Shown here: positions 52,987-61,469 of the stretch, piece by piece
Position numbering within the stretch: position 1 is the first letter of the stretch
How the letters are laid out: every line of letters begins with the position of its first letter
From: Streptomyces sp. NBRC 110035
GTDB lineage: Bacteria > Actinomycetota > Actinomycetes > Streptomycetales > Streptomycetaceae
NCBI RefSeq assembly: GCF_000829695.1
Contig: NZ_BBNN01000022.1
Location: forward strand, 176,093 to 240,092
Length of the DNA: 64,000 nucleotides
Direction: 5' to 3'
Made by a program: the position numbers and the translations under genes
Notes under the pieces: model-generated
What the model was told of the DNA's origin: nothing
Seen by the model: the letters and a program-made list of their open reading frames with translations, nothing else
Databases searched by the model: none

Positions 52987-54717
52987 TCAGCCGTCCGCGC
53001 GGGCCGTCTCCAGTAGTTCCTCCGCGTGGGCGCGGGCCGTCTCCGAGTCCTCCTGGCCGGCCAGCATCCGCGACAGTTCCCGGATCCGGTCCTCCCCTTC
53101 GAGTACCTTCACACCGGACCGGGTGACCGTCCCGTCGTGCGTCTTCGCCACCAGCAACTGCCGGTCCGCGAAGGCGGCCACCTGCGGCAGATGGGTGACG
53201 ACCACGACCTGGGCGCTCTTCGCCAGCTTGGCGAGCCGCCGCCCGATCTCGACGGCCGCCTTGCCGCCGACACCGGCGTCGACCTCGTCGAACAGGTACG
53301 TCGGCACCGGGTCCGTACCGGCGAACACGACCTCCACGGCCAGCATCACGCGCGACAGCTCACCGCCGGACGCGCCCTTGGCGATGGGCCGGGGCGGCGC
53401 CCCGGGGTGCGGGGCGAGCAGCAGCTCGACCTCGTCGACGCCCGACGGCCCGTGGGCGACCGTGCGCCCGCCGACCTCGACACCGTCCGGGTCCTCGGTC
53501 TGCCGGATGTCGAACGACACGCGCGCGTGGGGCATGGCGAGGGAGGCCAGCTCCCCGGTGACGGCCGCCGCGAAGCGCTCCGCGGCCTCGGTGCGCGCCT
53601 GGGAGAGCGTCTGCGCCAGCCCGCCCAGTTCGGCGCGCAGGCCGTCTCGCTCGGCGGTGAGTTCCCCGATCCGCTCGTCGTCGCCCTCCAGGTCCGTGAG
53701 GCGCGCCGCGCTCTCCTCGGCCCAGGCCAGCACGGCGGCGATGTCCGGGCCGTACTTGCGGGTGAGCCCGGTGAGCGCGGCCCGGCGTTCCTCCACCGCC
53801 GCCAGCCGCAGCGGATCGGCGTCCAGGTCGTCCGCGTACCCGGCGAGGTCACCGGCGACGTCACGCAGCAGGATGCCGACCTCAGCGATCCGGTCGGTGA
53901 GCGCGGCCAGCGCCGGATCGTGCGCCCGGACGGCCTCCAGGGCCCGCTGTGCGCCCGCGACGAGCGTTCCCGCGTCGACGCCCTCGAGGTCCTCCGGGTT
54001 GCCGGCGAGAGCGGCGTGCGCGACGGACGCGGCGGACGCCAGGGCCTCGGCGTGCCCGAGCCTCTCGGCCTCCTCGGCCAGTTCCACGTCCTCTCCGGCG
54101 CGGGGCTCCACTGCGGCGATCTCGTCGAGCCCGAAGCGCAGCAGGTCGGCCTCCTGGGCCCGTTCACGCGCGCGGGTGGTGATCTCCTCGAGTTCCGTGG
54201 CGACGGCCCTCAGCCGCTTGTACGCCTCCGTGTACTTGGCGAGCGGTCCGGCGACCGCGTCCCCCGCGTACCGGTCGAGCGCCTGCCGCTGCCGGGACTG
54301 CTTCAGCAGCCCCTGCTGGTCGGTCTGCCCGTGCACGGCCACCAGGTCGTCGGCGAGTTCGGCGAGCAGCCCGACGGGCACGCTCCGCCCGCCGAGGTGC
54401 GCCCGGGAGCGCCCCTCGGCGGAGACGGTACGGCTGATCAACAGCGCCCCGTCGTCGAGCTCGGCTCCCGCCTCCCCCGCGCGCGCGGCGGCCGCGGCGC
54501 TCTCGGGCACGGTGATCCGCCCCTCGACGACCGCGCTTCTGGCGCCGATCCGCACCAGGGCCGCGTCCGCCCTTCCACCCAGCAGCAGCCCGAGACTGGT
54601 GACCACCATGGTCTTGCCCGCGCCCGTCTCACCGGTGACGGCGGTGAAGCCGGGTGACAGCTCGACCACGGCGTCGTCGATGACTCCGAGCGACCGTATC
54701 CGCATCTCCTCCAACAC
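52987..54717 (-). CDS. recN: DNA repair ATPase RecN
   Basis: 576 residues from GTG 54715-54717. SMC-like: N-terminal MRIRSLGVIDDAVVELSPG and Walker A TGETGAGKTMV, two long coiled-coil regions, then the signature GGELSRVMLAVEVV, Walker B YLFDEVDAGVGG and THLPQVAAFAD. Acts in double-strand break repair. Last gene of the tlyA-nadK-recN row. Confidence 0.97.
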   Translation of the reverse strand: MLEEMRIRSLGVIDDAVVELSPGFTAVTGETGAGKTMVVTSLGLLLGGRADAALVRIGARSAVVEGRITVPESAAAAARAGEAGAELDDGALLISRTVSAEGRSRAHLGGRSVPVGLLAELADDLVAVHGQTDQQGLLKQSRQRQALDRYAGDAVAGPLAKYTEAYKRLRAVATELEEITTRARERAQEADLLRFGLDEIAAVEPRAGEDVELAEEAERLGHAEALASAASVAHAALAGNPEDLEGVDAGTLVAGAQRALEAVRAHDPALAALTDRIAEVGILLRDVAGDLAGYADDLDADPLRLAAVEERRAALTGLTRKYGPDIAAVLAWAEESAARLTDLEGDDERIGELTAERDGLRAELGGLAQTLSQARTEAAERFAAAVTGELASLAMPHARVSFDIRQTEDPDGVEVGGRTVAHGPSGVDEVELLLAPHPGAPPRPIAKGASGGELSRVMLAVEVVFAGTDPVPTYLFDEVDAGVGGKAAVEIGRRLAKLAKSAQVVVVTHLPQVAAFADRQLLVAKTHDGTVTRSGVKVLEGEDRIRELSRMLAGQEDSETARAHAEELLETARADG

Positions 54718-54828
54718 GTCCCAGACCTTACGAGGTTTTCCTCGCCCTGTCCGACGCCACCCCCGCCCGTACGGGAATGCGGCAGGTCTGCACCCCCGAG
54801 CGGGAAGGGACGGAGGCGGACGCGCAGG

Positions 54829-55734
54829 CTAGTGCGGGGCTCCCCGCCATCCCGAGACCGGCAGCGCGAACTTAGCCACCAGCCGGTCCGTGAACGAGGC
54901 GTGGTGCAGCCGGGCCAGCCGGACCGGGACGGCGCCGCGCCGGACCTCCACCCGCGCGCCGGCCGGCAGTTCCACGGTCCGCCGTCCGTCGCACCACAGC
55001 ACACCGGGCGGGACATGCGGCAGCATTTCCACCGCGAGCACCGAGTCCGGCGAGGTCACCAGCGGCTTGGCGAACAGGGCGTGCGCGCTGATCGGCACCA
55101 TCAGCAGGGCCTCGACCTCGGGCCACACGACAGGTCCGCCGGCGGAGAACGCGTACGCTGTCGATCCGGTCGGGGTGGCGCACACGATGCCGTCGCAGCC
55201 GAAACCGGTCACCGGACGCCCGTCGATCTCCAGCACGACCTCCAGCATCCGCTCGGCGGACACCTTCTGCACGGCCGCCTCGTTCAGCGCCCAGTCCGTG
55301 TGCACGATGGTGCCGTTCTTGTGCACGACGACGTCGACGGTCATCCGTTCCTCGACCTCGTACGCCTTGCTCACCACCCGGTCGACGACCTTGTCGAGGT
55401 CGTCCCGTTCGGCCTCGGCGAGGAAGCCGACGCTGCCGAGGTTCACGCCGAGCATCGGCACACCCGAGGCGCGGGCGAACTCCGCGCCGCGCAGCAGCGT
55501 GCCGTCACCGCCGAGCACGATCAGCAGTTCGCAGTCGTCGAGGCACTCGGGGGTGGCCTCCTTGACGGTCCCCACCTCGTCCGGCAGCGGCAGGTCCCGC
55601 GCCTCGGCCTCCAGCACCCGCACCCCCAGTCCGGAAGCCAGCAGTCCTTTGACCACGAGCTCCGCGCTGCGGATGGCCGCGGGGCGGCCGGTGTGGGCGA
55701 GCAGGAAAACAGTACGAGCTCGGTTCGGTGTCAA
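54829..55734 (-). CDS. nadK: NAD kinase
   Basis: 301 residues from TTG 55732-55734, which overlaps the tlyA stop (TTGA). Motifs GGDGTLLRGAE, NLGSVGFLAEAE, the conserved TPTGSTAY and SAGGPVVWPE. Makes NADP from NAD with ATP or polyphosphate. The tlyA-nadK-recN order is widely conserved in actinobacteria. Confidence 0.97.
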   Translation of the reverse strand: MTPNRARTVFLLAHTGRPAAIRSAELVVKGLLASGLGVRVLEAEARDLPLPDEVGTVKEATPECLDDCELLIVLGGDGTLLRGAEFARASGVPMLGVNLGSVGFLAEAERDDLDKVVDRVVSKAYEVEERMTVDVVVHKNGTIVHTDWALNEAAVQKVSAERMLEVVLEIDGRPVTGFGCDGIVCATPTGSTAYAFSAGGPVVWPEVEALLMVPISAHALFAKPLVTSPDSVLAVEMLPHVPPGVLWCDGRRTVELPAGARVEVRRGAVPVRLARLHHASFTDRLVAKFALPVSGWRGAPH

Positions 55735-56546
55735 CGCGGCCCCTCCGCCACTGCACGGTCGACGTCGGCCGGGTCCAGTTCCAAAGCCCCCGCCCGCAGC
55801 CAGAGAAAGTATTCGACGTTTCCCGAGGGTCCGGGCAGCGGACTCGCGGTCACGCCCCTGGCCCCCAGTCCCAGCTCCCAGGCCTTGGCGGCCACGGTCC
55901 GCACGGCCTCGGCGCGCAGCTGCGGGCTGCGTACGACGCCGCCGCTGCCCAGCCGCTCCCTGCCCACCTCGAACTGCGGCTTGACCATCATCACCAGGTC
56001 GGCGTCCGGCCGCACGCACCGCTTCAGGGCGGGCAGGACCAGCCCGAGCGGGATGAAGGACAGATCCCCCACGACAAGATCCACAGGCTCCCCATCGATT
56101 GCTTCAAGCGTCAACTCCCTGACGTTCGTACGGTCCTTGACGGTGACGCGTTCATCGTTGCGGAGAGACCAGGCGAGTTGTCCGTATCCGACGTCCACGG
56201 CGACCACATGGGCGGCCCCGGCCCGGAGCAGGACGTCGGTGAAACCCCCGGTCGAGGCACCGGCGTCCAGCGCCCGCCGTCCCCGGACGGCCAGCCCCTG
56301 CGGCACGAACGCCTCGAACGCGCCGGCGAGCTTGTGGCCGCCGCGCGACACGTAGTCCGGGTCGCCGGCGTCCTCGGCGACGAGGATCGCGGCGGCGGTC
56401 TCCACCTGGGTGGCGGGCTTGGTCGCGACGGTCTTGCCGACACTGACCCGCCCGGCGGCGATCAGCTGGCCGGCGTGCTCACGCGACCGGGCGAGCTTCC
56501 GGCGGACCAGCTCCGCGTCGAGACGGCGGCGTGCGACTCCTGCCAC
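55731..56546 (-). CDS. tlyA: TlyA family rRNA 2'-O-methyltransferase / hemolysin
   Basis: 271 residues from GTG 56544-56546 (GGGGAG overlapping the end of the upstream gene). An S4 RNA-binding domain (RRLDAELVRRKLARSREHA) precedes a Rossmann methyltransferase with LDAGASTGGFTDVLLRAGA, DVGYGQLAW and DLSFIPLGLVLP. TlyA methylates 16S and 23S rRNA cytidines, and its loss gives capreomycin resistance in mycobacteria. Confidence 0.95.
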   Translation of the reverse strand: MAGVARRRLDAELVRRKLARSREHAGQLIAAGRVSVGKTVATKPATQVETAAAILVAEDAGDPDYVSRGGHKLAGAFEAFVPQGLAVRGRRALDAGASTGGFTDVLLRAGAAHVVAVDVGYGQLAWSLRNDERVTVKDRTNVRELTLEAIDGEPVDLVVGDLSFIPLGLVLPALKRCVRPDADLVMMVKPQFEVGRERLGSGGVVRSPQLRAEAVRTVAAKAWELGLGARGVTASPLPGPSGNVEYFLWLRAGALELDPADVDRAVAEGPR

Positions 56547-56553
56547 GTTCGGT

Positions 56554-56886
56554 TCAGCTCCCCTGTCGGTAGGTAGGTGTGGGAGGGGCCCCCGGAGGTT
56601 CCGGGCGGGCGTCGAGCGCGGTGAGCGCGTCGCGCAGCCCCCGGTGCACATCTTCGTACACCTCGACATGGCCGTCCGTGGTGAGGTGGTCGGCGTCGGC
56701 CAGCCGCTCCAGCCGCGCGTCCACCTCGGCGTTGCCGGTGGGGGTGCGGGGGACGTTCAGGGGCGCGGGGGCGGCGGGGGCGTACCCGGGCGCGGCCCGG
56801 AGGGCGTCGTCGGCCGTCGGTGCGGCGTGCTCCGCCTGCGGGGGCGGCTGCGGCGCGCTCCCCGGCGGGGGTGCTGCGTCGTTCAT
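56554..56886 (-). CDS. small hypothetical protein upstream of tlyA
   Basis: 110 residues. A Pro/Ala-rich first half, then a helical part: AEVDARLERLADADHLTTD followed by GHVEVYEDVHRGLRDALTAL. Only 7 bp separate it from tlyA, so they are cotranscribed. Similar small proteins precede tlyA in other actinobacteria as far as I recall; no function is known. Its start faces that of the SCP2-like gene, 42 bp apart. Confidence 0.78.
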   Translation of the reverse strand: MNDAAPPPGSAPQPPPQAEHAAPTADDALRAAPGYAPAAPAPLNVPRTPTGNAEVDARLERLADADHLTTDGHVEVYEDVHRGLRDALTALDARPEPPGAPPTPTYRQGS

Positions 56887-56928
56887 GCCCCGACGCTACC
56901 GCGAACCGTTGGGGTACCGTCGTCCGCG

Positions 56929-57276
56929 ATGGCCACGATCGAGGAGTGCCGTGCCGCACTCGACAAACTGTCCGACTCCATACAGCGTGCCGAGGGCGAC
57001 GTGCGCACGGCGGCGGCGATGGACCGCTCGGTCAGCTGTCACATCACCGACCTGGACGTGACCTTCGCCGGCCGGCTCACCGGCGGGCGGATCGAGGTGC
57101 ACGACACGCTGGAGGGCCCCCCGCGCGAGCGGGCGCAGATCCGGCTCGCCATGCGGGGCGACGATCTGCTGGCCCTGGTCGACGGCGAGCTGCACTTCGC
57201 CAGGGCCTGGGGGTCGGGCCGGGTGAAACTGGAGGCCGGTCTGCGCGACCTGTTCCATCTCAGGAAGCTTCTCTAG
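56929..57276 (+). CDS. SCP2 sterol-carrier-like protein
   Basis: 115 residues from ATG 56929. The sequence follows the SCP2 fold: helix ATIEECRAALDKLSDSIQ, strand pattern HITDLDVTFAGRLTGGRIEV, then IRLAMRGDDLLALVDGELHF and VKLEAGLRDLFHLRKLL. Probably binds a lipid or hydrophobic ligand. TACCGT (56915-56920) ends 8 nt before ATG and no Shine-Dalgarno is seen, suggesting leaderless expression. Its last 17 bases overlap the end of the convergent ABC ATPase gene. Confidence 0.82.
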   Translation: MATIEECRAALDKLSDSIQRAEGDVRTAAAMDRSVSCHITDLDVTFAGRLTGGRIEVHDTLEGPPRERAQIRLAMRGDDLLALVDGELHFARAWGSGRVKLEAGLRDLFHLRKLL

Positions 57277-58126
57277 CGCCCATCGCGGCCGCGGCCTGCC
57301 GGCCCGGGTTCTGCCTGCCGGTGTCCCGCTTCGCCGCGGTCCGCGCTGTGCGGGCGGCCGGCACGATCAGGGGCGTGCCCGTCTCGGGGTCGTCGATGAC
57401 CTGGCAGCTCAGGCCGAAGACCTGCTCGACCAGCCCGGCGGTGACGATCTCCTTCGGCGCGCCCTGCGCGATGACCTTCCCGTCGCGCAGCGCGATGAGG
57501 TGGGTGGCGTACCGGGCGGCGTGGTTGAGGTCGTGCAGGACGGCGACGAGGGTACGGCCCTGCTCCTCGTGCAGTTCCGCGCACAGGTCCAGTACGTCGA
57601 TCTGGTGCTGGATGTCCAGATAGGTCGTCGGCTCGTCGAGCAGCAGCAGCGGGGTCTCCTGGGCGAGCGCCATGGCGATCCACACGCGCTGCCGCTGCCC
57701 GCCGGAGAGTTCGTCGACATGCCGTTCCCCCAGGTCTGCGATGCCGGTCCGGGCCATCGCCTCCTGGACGACCCGCTCGTCCTCGGTGGACCACTGGCGC
57801 AGGATGCCCTGGTGCGGGTACCGGCCGCGCCCCACCAGGTCGGCGACCGTGATCCCGTCGGGCGCGATCGAGGACTGGGGCAGCAGTCCGAGGGTGCGGG
57901 CGACCTTCTTCGCGGGCATCGACTGGATGACCTGACCGTCCAGCAGCACCCGCCCCCGGCTGGGCTTCAGCATCCGCGACAGTGCCCGCAGGAGTGTCGA
58001 CTTGCCGCAGGCGTTCGGGCCGACGATCACGGTGAAGGAGTTGTCCGGTATCTCCACCGACAACTGCTCGGCGATGACCCGCTGGTCGTAGGCGAGGGTG
58101 ACGTCCTCTGCGGACAGTCGGTTCAC
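57260..58126 (-). CDS. iron-siderophore ABC transporter ATPase (FecE/FepC-like)
   Basis: 288 residues from GTG 58124-58126 with AAGGAG four bases upstream; an ATG at 58202-58204 overlapping the permease stop (ATGA) would add 26 residues. Walker A GPNACGKSTLLRAL, Q-loop LLPQSS, signature LSGGQRQRVWIAMALAQ, Walker B LLLLDEPTTYLD and H-loop LHDLNHAA. The DITVADLVGRGR-like region is typical of siderophore importers. It powers the two FecCD permeases upstream. Confidence 0.93.
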   Translation of the reverse strand: MNRLSAEDVTLAYDQRVIAEQLSVEIPDNSFTVIVGPNACGKSTLLRALSRMLKPSRGRVLLDGQVIQSMPAKKVARTLGLLPQSSIAPDGITVADLVGRGRYPHQGILRQWSTEDERVVQEAMARTGIADLGERHVDELSGGQRQRVWIAMALAQETPLLLLDEPTTYLDIQHQIDVLDLCAELHEEQGRTLVAVLHDLNHAARYATHLIALRDGKVIAQGAPKEIVTAGLVEQVFGLSCQVIDDPETGTPLIVPAARTARTAAKRDTGRQNPGRQAAAAMGAREAS

Positions 58127-58200
58127 GGTGCTCCTTCGGTTGTTCGGCCCGCCGGTCTGCGGGTCGGTCGGTCCGTTGGCCGGTCCGTGGACGGTTCGCG

Positions 58201-59238
58201 TCATATCCGGCCCGCCCTGCGCTCGGTGACCAGCAGCCAGAGCAGGTAGACACCGCCGACCACACCGGTGACCACGCCCACGGGCAACTGCTCGGTGCCG
58301 AAGGCCCGCTGCGAGACCCAGTCGGCGCTCACCAGCAGGGCTGCGCCCATGCACATCGACGGCATGAGGTTCGGCCCGGGCGAGCAGGTCAGACGCCGGG
58401 CGAGCTGCGGCGCGGTGAGCGCGACGAAGCCGACCGGCCCGGAGGCCGCCGTCGCCGAAGCGGTGAGCAGGACCGCGGACAGCATCAGCACCAGCCGCAC
58501 GCGCTCCACCCGGACTCCGAGGGCGTACGACACGTCGTCGCCCATCTCCGTCATCCTGAGCCCGCGGGAGTTGGCGAGAACCAGCGGTACGAGGACGGCG
58601 CACAGCGCGAGCAGGGGCCACACCTGGTCCCAGTCACGGCCGTCGAGGGAACCGGTCATCCAGACGACCGCCCGGGCCGCGTCCACGATGTCGGACTTGG
58701 TGAGCAGATAACCGTTGACCGCGGTGACGATCGCGGAGACACCGATACCGACCAGGACCAGCCGGTAGCCGTGCACCCCCCGCTTCCAGGCGAGCGCGTA
58801 GAGGGCGAACCCGGTCACCAGTCCACCTGCCAGGGCGCCGAGGGCGACCTGCTGGGCCGTTCCGGAGAACAGCACGATCATCACGAGCGCACCGGCCGTG
58901 GCGCCCTGGCCCAGGCCGAGGACGTCCGGGCTGCCCAGCGGATTGCGGGAGACGGACTGGAACAGCGCGCCCGCGAGACCGAGCGAGGCGCCGACGAGGA
59001 GCCCCACCAGGACCCGTGGCAGCCGCAGTTCGGTGACGATGAACTCCTGGCCCGGGTCGCCCTCGCTCAGCAGGGTCCGGACCACGTCGGCGGCGGGTAT
59101 CGGGAAGTCGCCGGTGCCGATCAGCACCACGCTCGCGGTGAGCGCCACGAGCAGCAGCAGAACACCGACGAGCAGGGCGCGCACGTCCACCCGGAGCGAG
59201 AGGCCGCCCGGGGTGCGCACAGTACGGTTGGTCTTCAC
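58201..59238 (-). CDS. FecCD-type iron-siderophore permease (second)
   Basis: 345 residues from GTG 59236-59238, overlapping the first permease (GTGA). About ten helices with the FecCD features: RLPRVLVGLLVGASLGLAGA, QSVSRNPLGSPDVLGLGQGA, and FVALTAPQLARRL. Forms the membrane channel with the gene below. The ATPase gene follows. Confidence 0.93.
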   Translation of the reverse strand: MKTNRTVRTPGGLSLRVDVRALLVGVLLLLVALTASVVLIGTGDFPIPAADVVRTLLSEGDPGQEFIVTELRLPRVLVGLLVGASLGLAGALFQSVSRNPLGSPDVLGLGQGATAGALVMIVLFSGTAQQVALGALAGGLVTGFALYALAWKRGVHGYRLVLVGIGVSAIVTAVNGYLLTKSDIVDAARAVVWMTGSLDGRDWDQVWPLLALCAVLVPLVLANSRGLRMTEMGDDVSYALGVRVERVRLVLMLSAVLLTASATAASGPVGFVALTAPQLARRLTCSPGPNLMPSMCMGAALLVSADWVSQRAFGTEQLPVGVVTGVVGGVYLLWLLVTERRAGRI

Positions 59239-60281
59239 AGCTGGGCCGTCCTCCGCCGTCGTACGAGATAGATGAAGACCGGGCCGCCGATGATCGCGGT
59301 GACGATGCCGACCTGGAGCTCCGCGGGCCGGGCCAGGACGCGGCCGATGACATCGGCGCCGAGCAGCAGCACGGGCGACAGGATCGCCGCGTACGGCAGG
59401 ATCCAGCGCAGGTCGGGTCCGGTGAACGAGCGTACGACGTGCGGCACCATCAGGCCGACGAAGGCGATCGGCCCGCAGGCGGCCGTCGCGGCCCCGCACA
59501 GCAGCGTCGCGGCGAGCATGGCCGTCCCTCGCGTGCGGTTCAGGTCGGCGCCGAGGGCCCTGGCCGTGTCGTCGCCCATGGCCAGGGCGTTCAGCGGCCG
59601 GGCGAGCAGCAGCGCCAGCACGAAGCCGAGCAGCAGGAACGGGAGCACCTGCTGGATGACCGCGCTGTTCGCCGAGGCCAGTGATCCGACCGTCCAGAAG
59701 CGCATCCTGCCCAGGGCCGCCTCGTCGAGGATCATGACCGCTTGGAGATAGCCGAACAGCGCGGCGGTGATCGCGGTGCCGGCGAGCACCAGGCGCACGG
59801 GGGTCGCGCCCCGGCTGCCGCCGAGGAACCACACCAGCGCCCCGACGGCCGCGGCTCCGAAGAACGCGAACCACACATAACCGGAGGGCGAGGTGACGCC
59901 GAAGAAGGTGATGGCCGTGACGACCGCCGCGGAGGCGCCCGCGTTGATGCCGAGCAGTCCCGGATCGGCCAGCGGATTACGGGTCAGTGCCTGGAGCACC
60001 GCTCCCGCCAGACCGAGCGCGGCACCGGCGAGCGCACCGAGGACGGTGCGTGACAACCGGTCGGCGACGACCGCGTCGCCGTAGCTGCCCGAATCCTCGA
60101 ACAGACCGTGCCAGACCTGTTGCAGGGACAGGTCCTTCGCCCCGATCGCGATACTCGCCAGGGCGACGGCCGCCAGGATCACGGCGGAGAGGAGCAGACC
60201 CAGGACACGGAGCAGCGCCCGGCGGTTCGGATGCGCGGGGGCGGTCTCCGCGCGCTGTTCAGGGGGACTCTCGACCAACAC
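59235..60281 (-). CDS. FecCD-type iron-siderophore permease (first)
   Basis: 348 residues from GTG 60279-60281. FecCD hallmarks LSRTVLGALAGAALGLAGAV, QALTRNPLADPGLLGINAGA and VGLMVPHVVRSF across about ten helices. First gene of the operon, with an iron box four bases before the start. No solute-binding lipoprotein gene is adjacent, so the binding protein must be encoded elsewhere. Confidence 0.94.
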   Translation of the reverse strand: MLVESPPEQRAETAPAHPNRRALLRVLGLLLSAVILAAVALASIAIGAKDLSLQQVWHGLFEDSGSYGDAVVADRLSRTVLGALAGAALGLAGAVLQALTRNPLADPGLLGINAGASAAVVTAITFFGVTSPSGYVWFAFFGAAAVGALVWFLGGSRGATPVRLVLAGTAITAALFGYLQAVMILDEAALGRMRFWTVGSLASANSAVIQQVLPFLLLGFVLALLLARPLNALAMGDDTARALGADLNRTRGTAMLAATLLCGAATAACGPIAFVGLMVPHVVRSFTGPDLRWILPYAAILSPVLLLGADVIGRVLARPAELQVGIVTAIIGGPVFIYLVRRRRTAQL

Positions 60282-60285
60282 GCAG

Positions 60286-60304
60286 TTAGGTTAGCCTACC
60301 CTCC
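60286..60304 (-). promoter_or_regulatory. iron box (DmdR1/IdeR operator)
   Basis: Read on the minus strand the 19 bases are GGAGGGTAGGCTAACCTAA, matching the actinobacterial iron-box consensus (TTAGGTTAGGCTAACCTAA) at 16 of 19 positions. It overlaps the likely -10 of the permease operon, so iron-loaded DmdR1 should block transcription. Confidence 0.88.
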
Positions 60305-60331
60305 CATTCGATCACGATTCCCGGATTCCCA

Positions 60332-60358
60332 GGTTCCCCGGGCCGGCCTCCGGGGACC
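60332..60358 (-). terminator. HAD gene terminator
   Basis: GGTTCCCCGG (60332-60341) pairs with CCGGGGACC (60350-60358), one bulged T, just beyond the HAD stop on its strand. Confidence 0.55.
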
Positions 60359-60366
60359 GGCACCCC

Positions 60367-61398
60367 TCACAGCTCCAGCCGTGCCAGCGCCTTCCCGCCG
60401 TCCAGCTCGCACATGCCGTCACCCGCCGCTGTCCACGCCGCCGCGCACAACGCCCGCAGACCGTCCGCAGCCGTACCCTCCCCGTCCAGCTCCAGGTACT
60501 CGCCGGCCGCCGTGGCCGTCCAGCCACCGCACCGGAACCCACCGCCGTCCACCGCGACGACCTCCGGCTGCCCGGTGAGCATGCCGCGCAGATCGGCGTC
60601 GACGAAGGTGGGCCGGTGCTGCGGCGGCGCGGCCAGCAGCCGCGCCCCGTCGGTCACGCCCGTGAGCACCAGCAGTGAGTCGACACCACCGTTGAACGCG
60701 CCCTCGATGTCCGTGTCCAGCCGGTCGCCCACCACCAGCGGACGCTCGGCGCCCGTCCGCAGGATCGTCTCGCGGTGCATCGGCGGCAGCGGCTTGCCCG
60801 CCACCTGCGGCTCGGCGCCGGTGGCGATCCGCACGACCTCCACCGCCGCCCCGTTGCCCGGTGCGATGCCCCGGCCGCTGGGAATCGTCAGATCCGTATT
60901 GGACGCGAACCACGGCACCCCGCGCGCGATCGCGTAACTCGCCTCCCCGAACCGGCCCCACGGGAAGTCGGGCCCGCCGTACCCCTGCACCACCGCCGCC
61001 GGGTCGTCGTCCGCCGACTCCACCGGCGTCAGCCCGCGCTCGCTCAGCGCCACCCGCAGGCCCTCCCCGCCGATCACCAGCACCCTGGCCCCCGGCGGCA
61101 TCTGCTCACTCACCAGCCGCGCGACCGCCTGCGCCGACGTGATCACATCGCCGGCCTCCGTCGGTATCCCCAGTTCCGTCAGGTGCGCGGCGACGGTGTC
61201 CGGCGTGCGCAGGGCGTTGTTCGTCACGTACGCCAGGTGCATGCCCCCTGCGCGGGCCGTGGCCAGCGACGCGGCCGCGTGGACGATCGCCTTCCCTCCC
61301 GCGTACACCACACCGTCGAGATCGAGCAGCGCCGTGTCGTACGCCGCGCTCAGGGCCTGCCCACTGCCCTCGGGCCTCGTCCTGACGCTCCGGCTCAT
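60367..61398 (-). CDS. HAD-IIA hydrolase (NagD/phosphoglycolate phosphatase-like)
   Basis: 343 residues from ATG 61396-61398 with GAGGAG nine bases upstream. Motif I LLDLDGVVYAGG, motif II YVTNNALRTP, motif III with the K in AGKPLPPM, and motif IV GDRLDTDIEGAFNGG; C2A-type cap between. The C-terminal ~75 residues are an extra domain common in actinobacterial members. Substrate probably a small sugar or nucleotide phosphate. Divergent from DUF1015. Confidence 0.9.
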   Translation of the reverse strand: MSRSVRTRPEGSGQALSAAYDTALLDLDGVVYAGGKAIVHAAASLATARAGGMHLAYVTNNALRTPDTVAAHLTELGIPTEAGDVITSAQAVARLVSEQMPPGARVLVIGGEGLRVALSERGLTPVESADDDPAAVVQGYGGPDFPWGRFGEASYAIARGVPWFASNTDLTIPSGRGIAPGNGAAVEVVRIATGAEPQVAGKPLPPMHRETILRTGAERPLVVGDRLDTDIEGAFNGGVDSLLVLTGVTDGARLLAAPPQHRPTFVDADLRGMLTGQPEVVAVDGGGFRCGGWTATAAGEYLELDGEGTAADGLRALCAAAWTAAGDGMCELDGGKALARLEL

Positions 61399-61469
61399 TG
61401 TGCATCGCTCCTCGTTCGACGGCTTTCCCCGATCATCCCCCATGCCACTGACACCCGTACGATGCCTGG

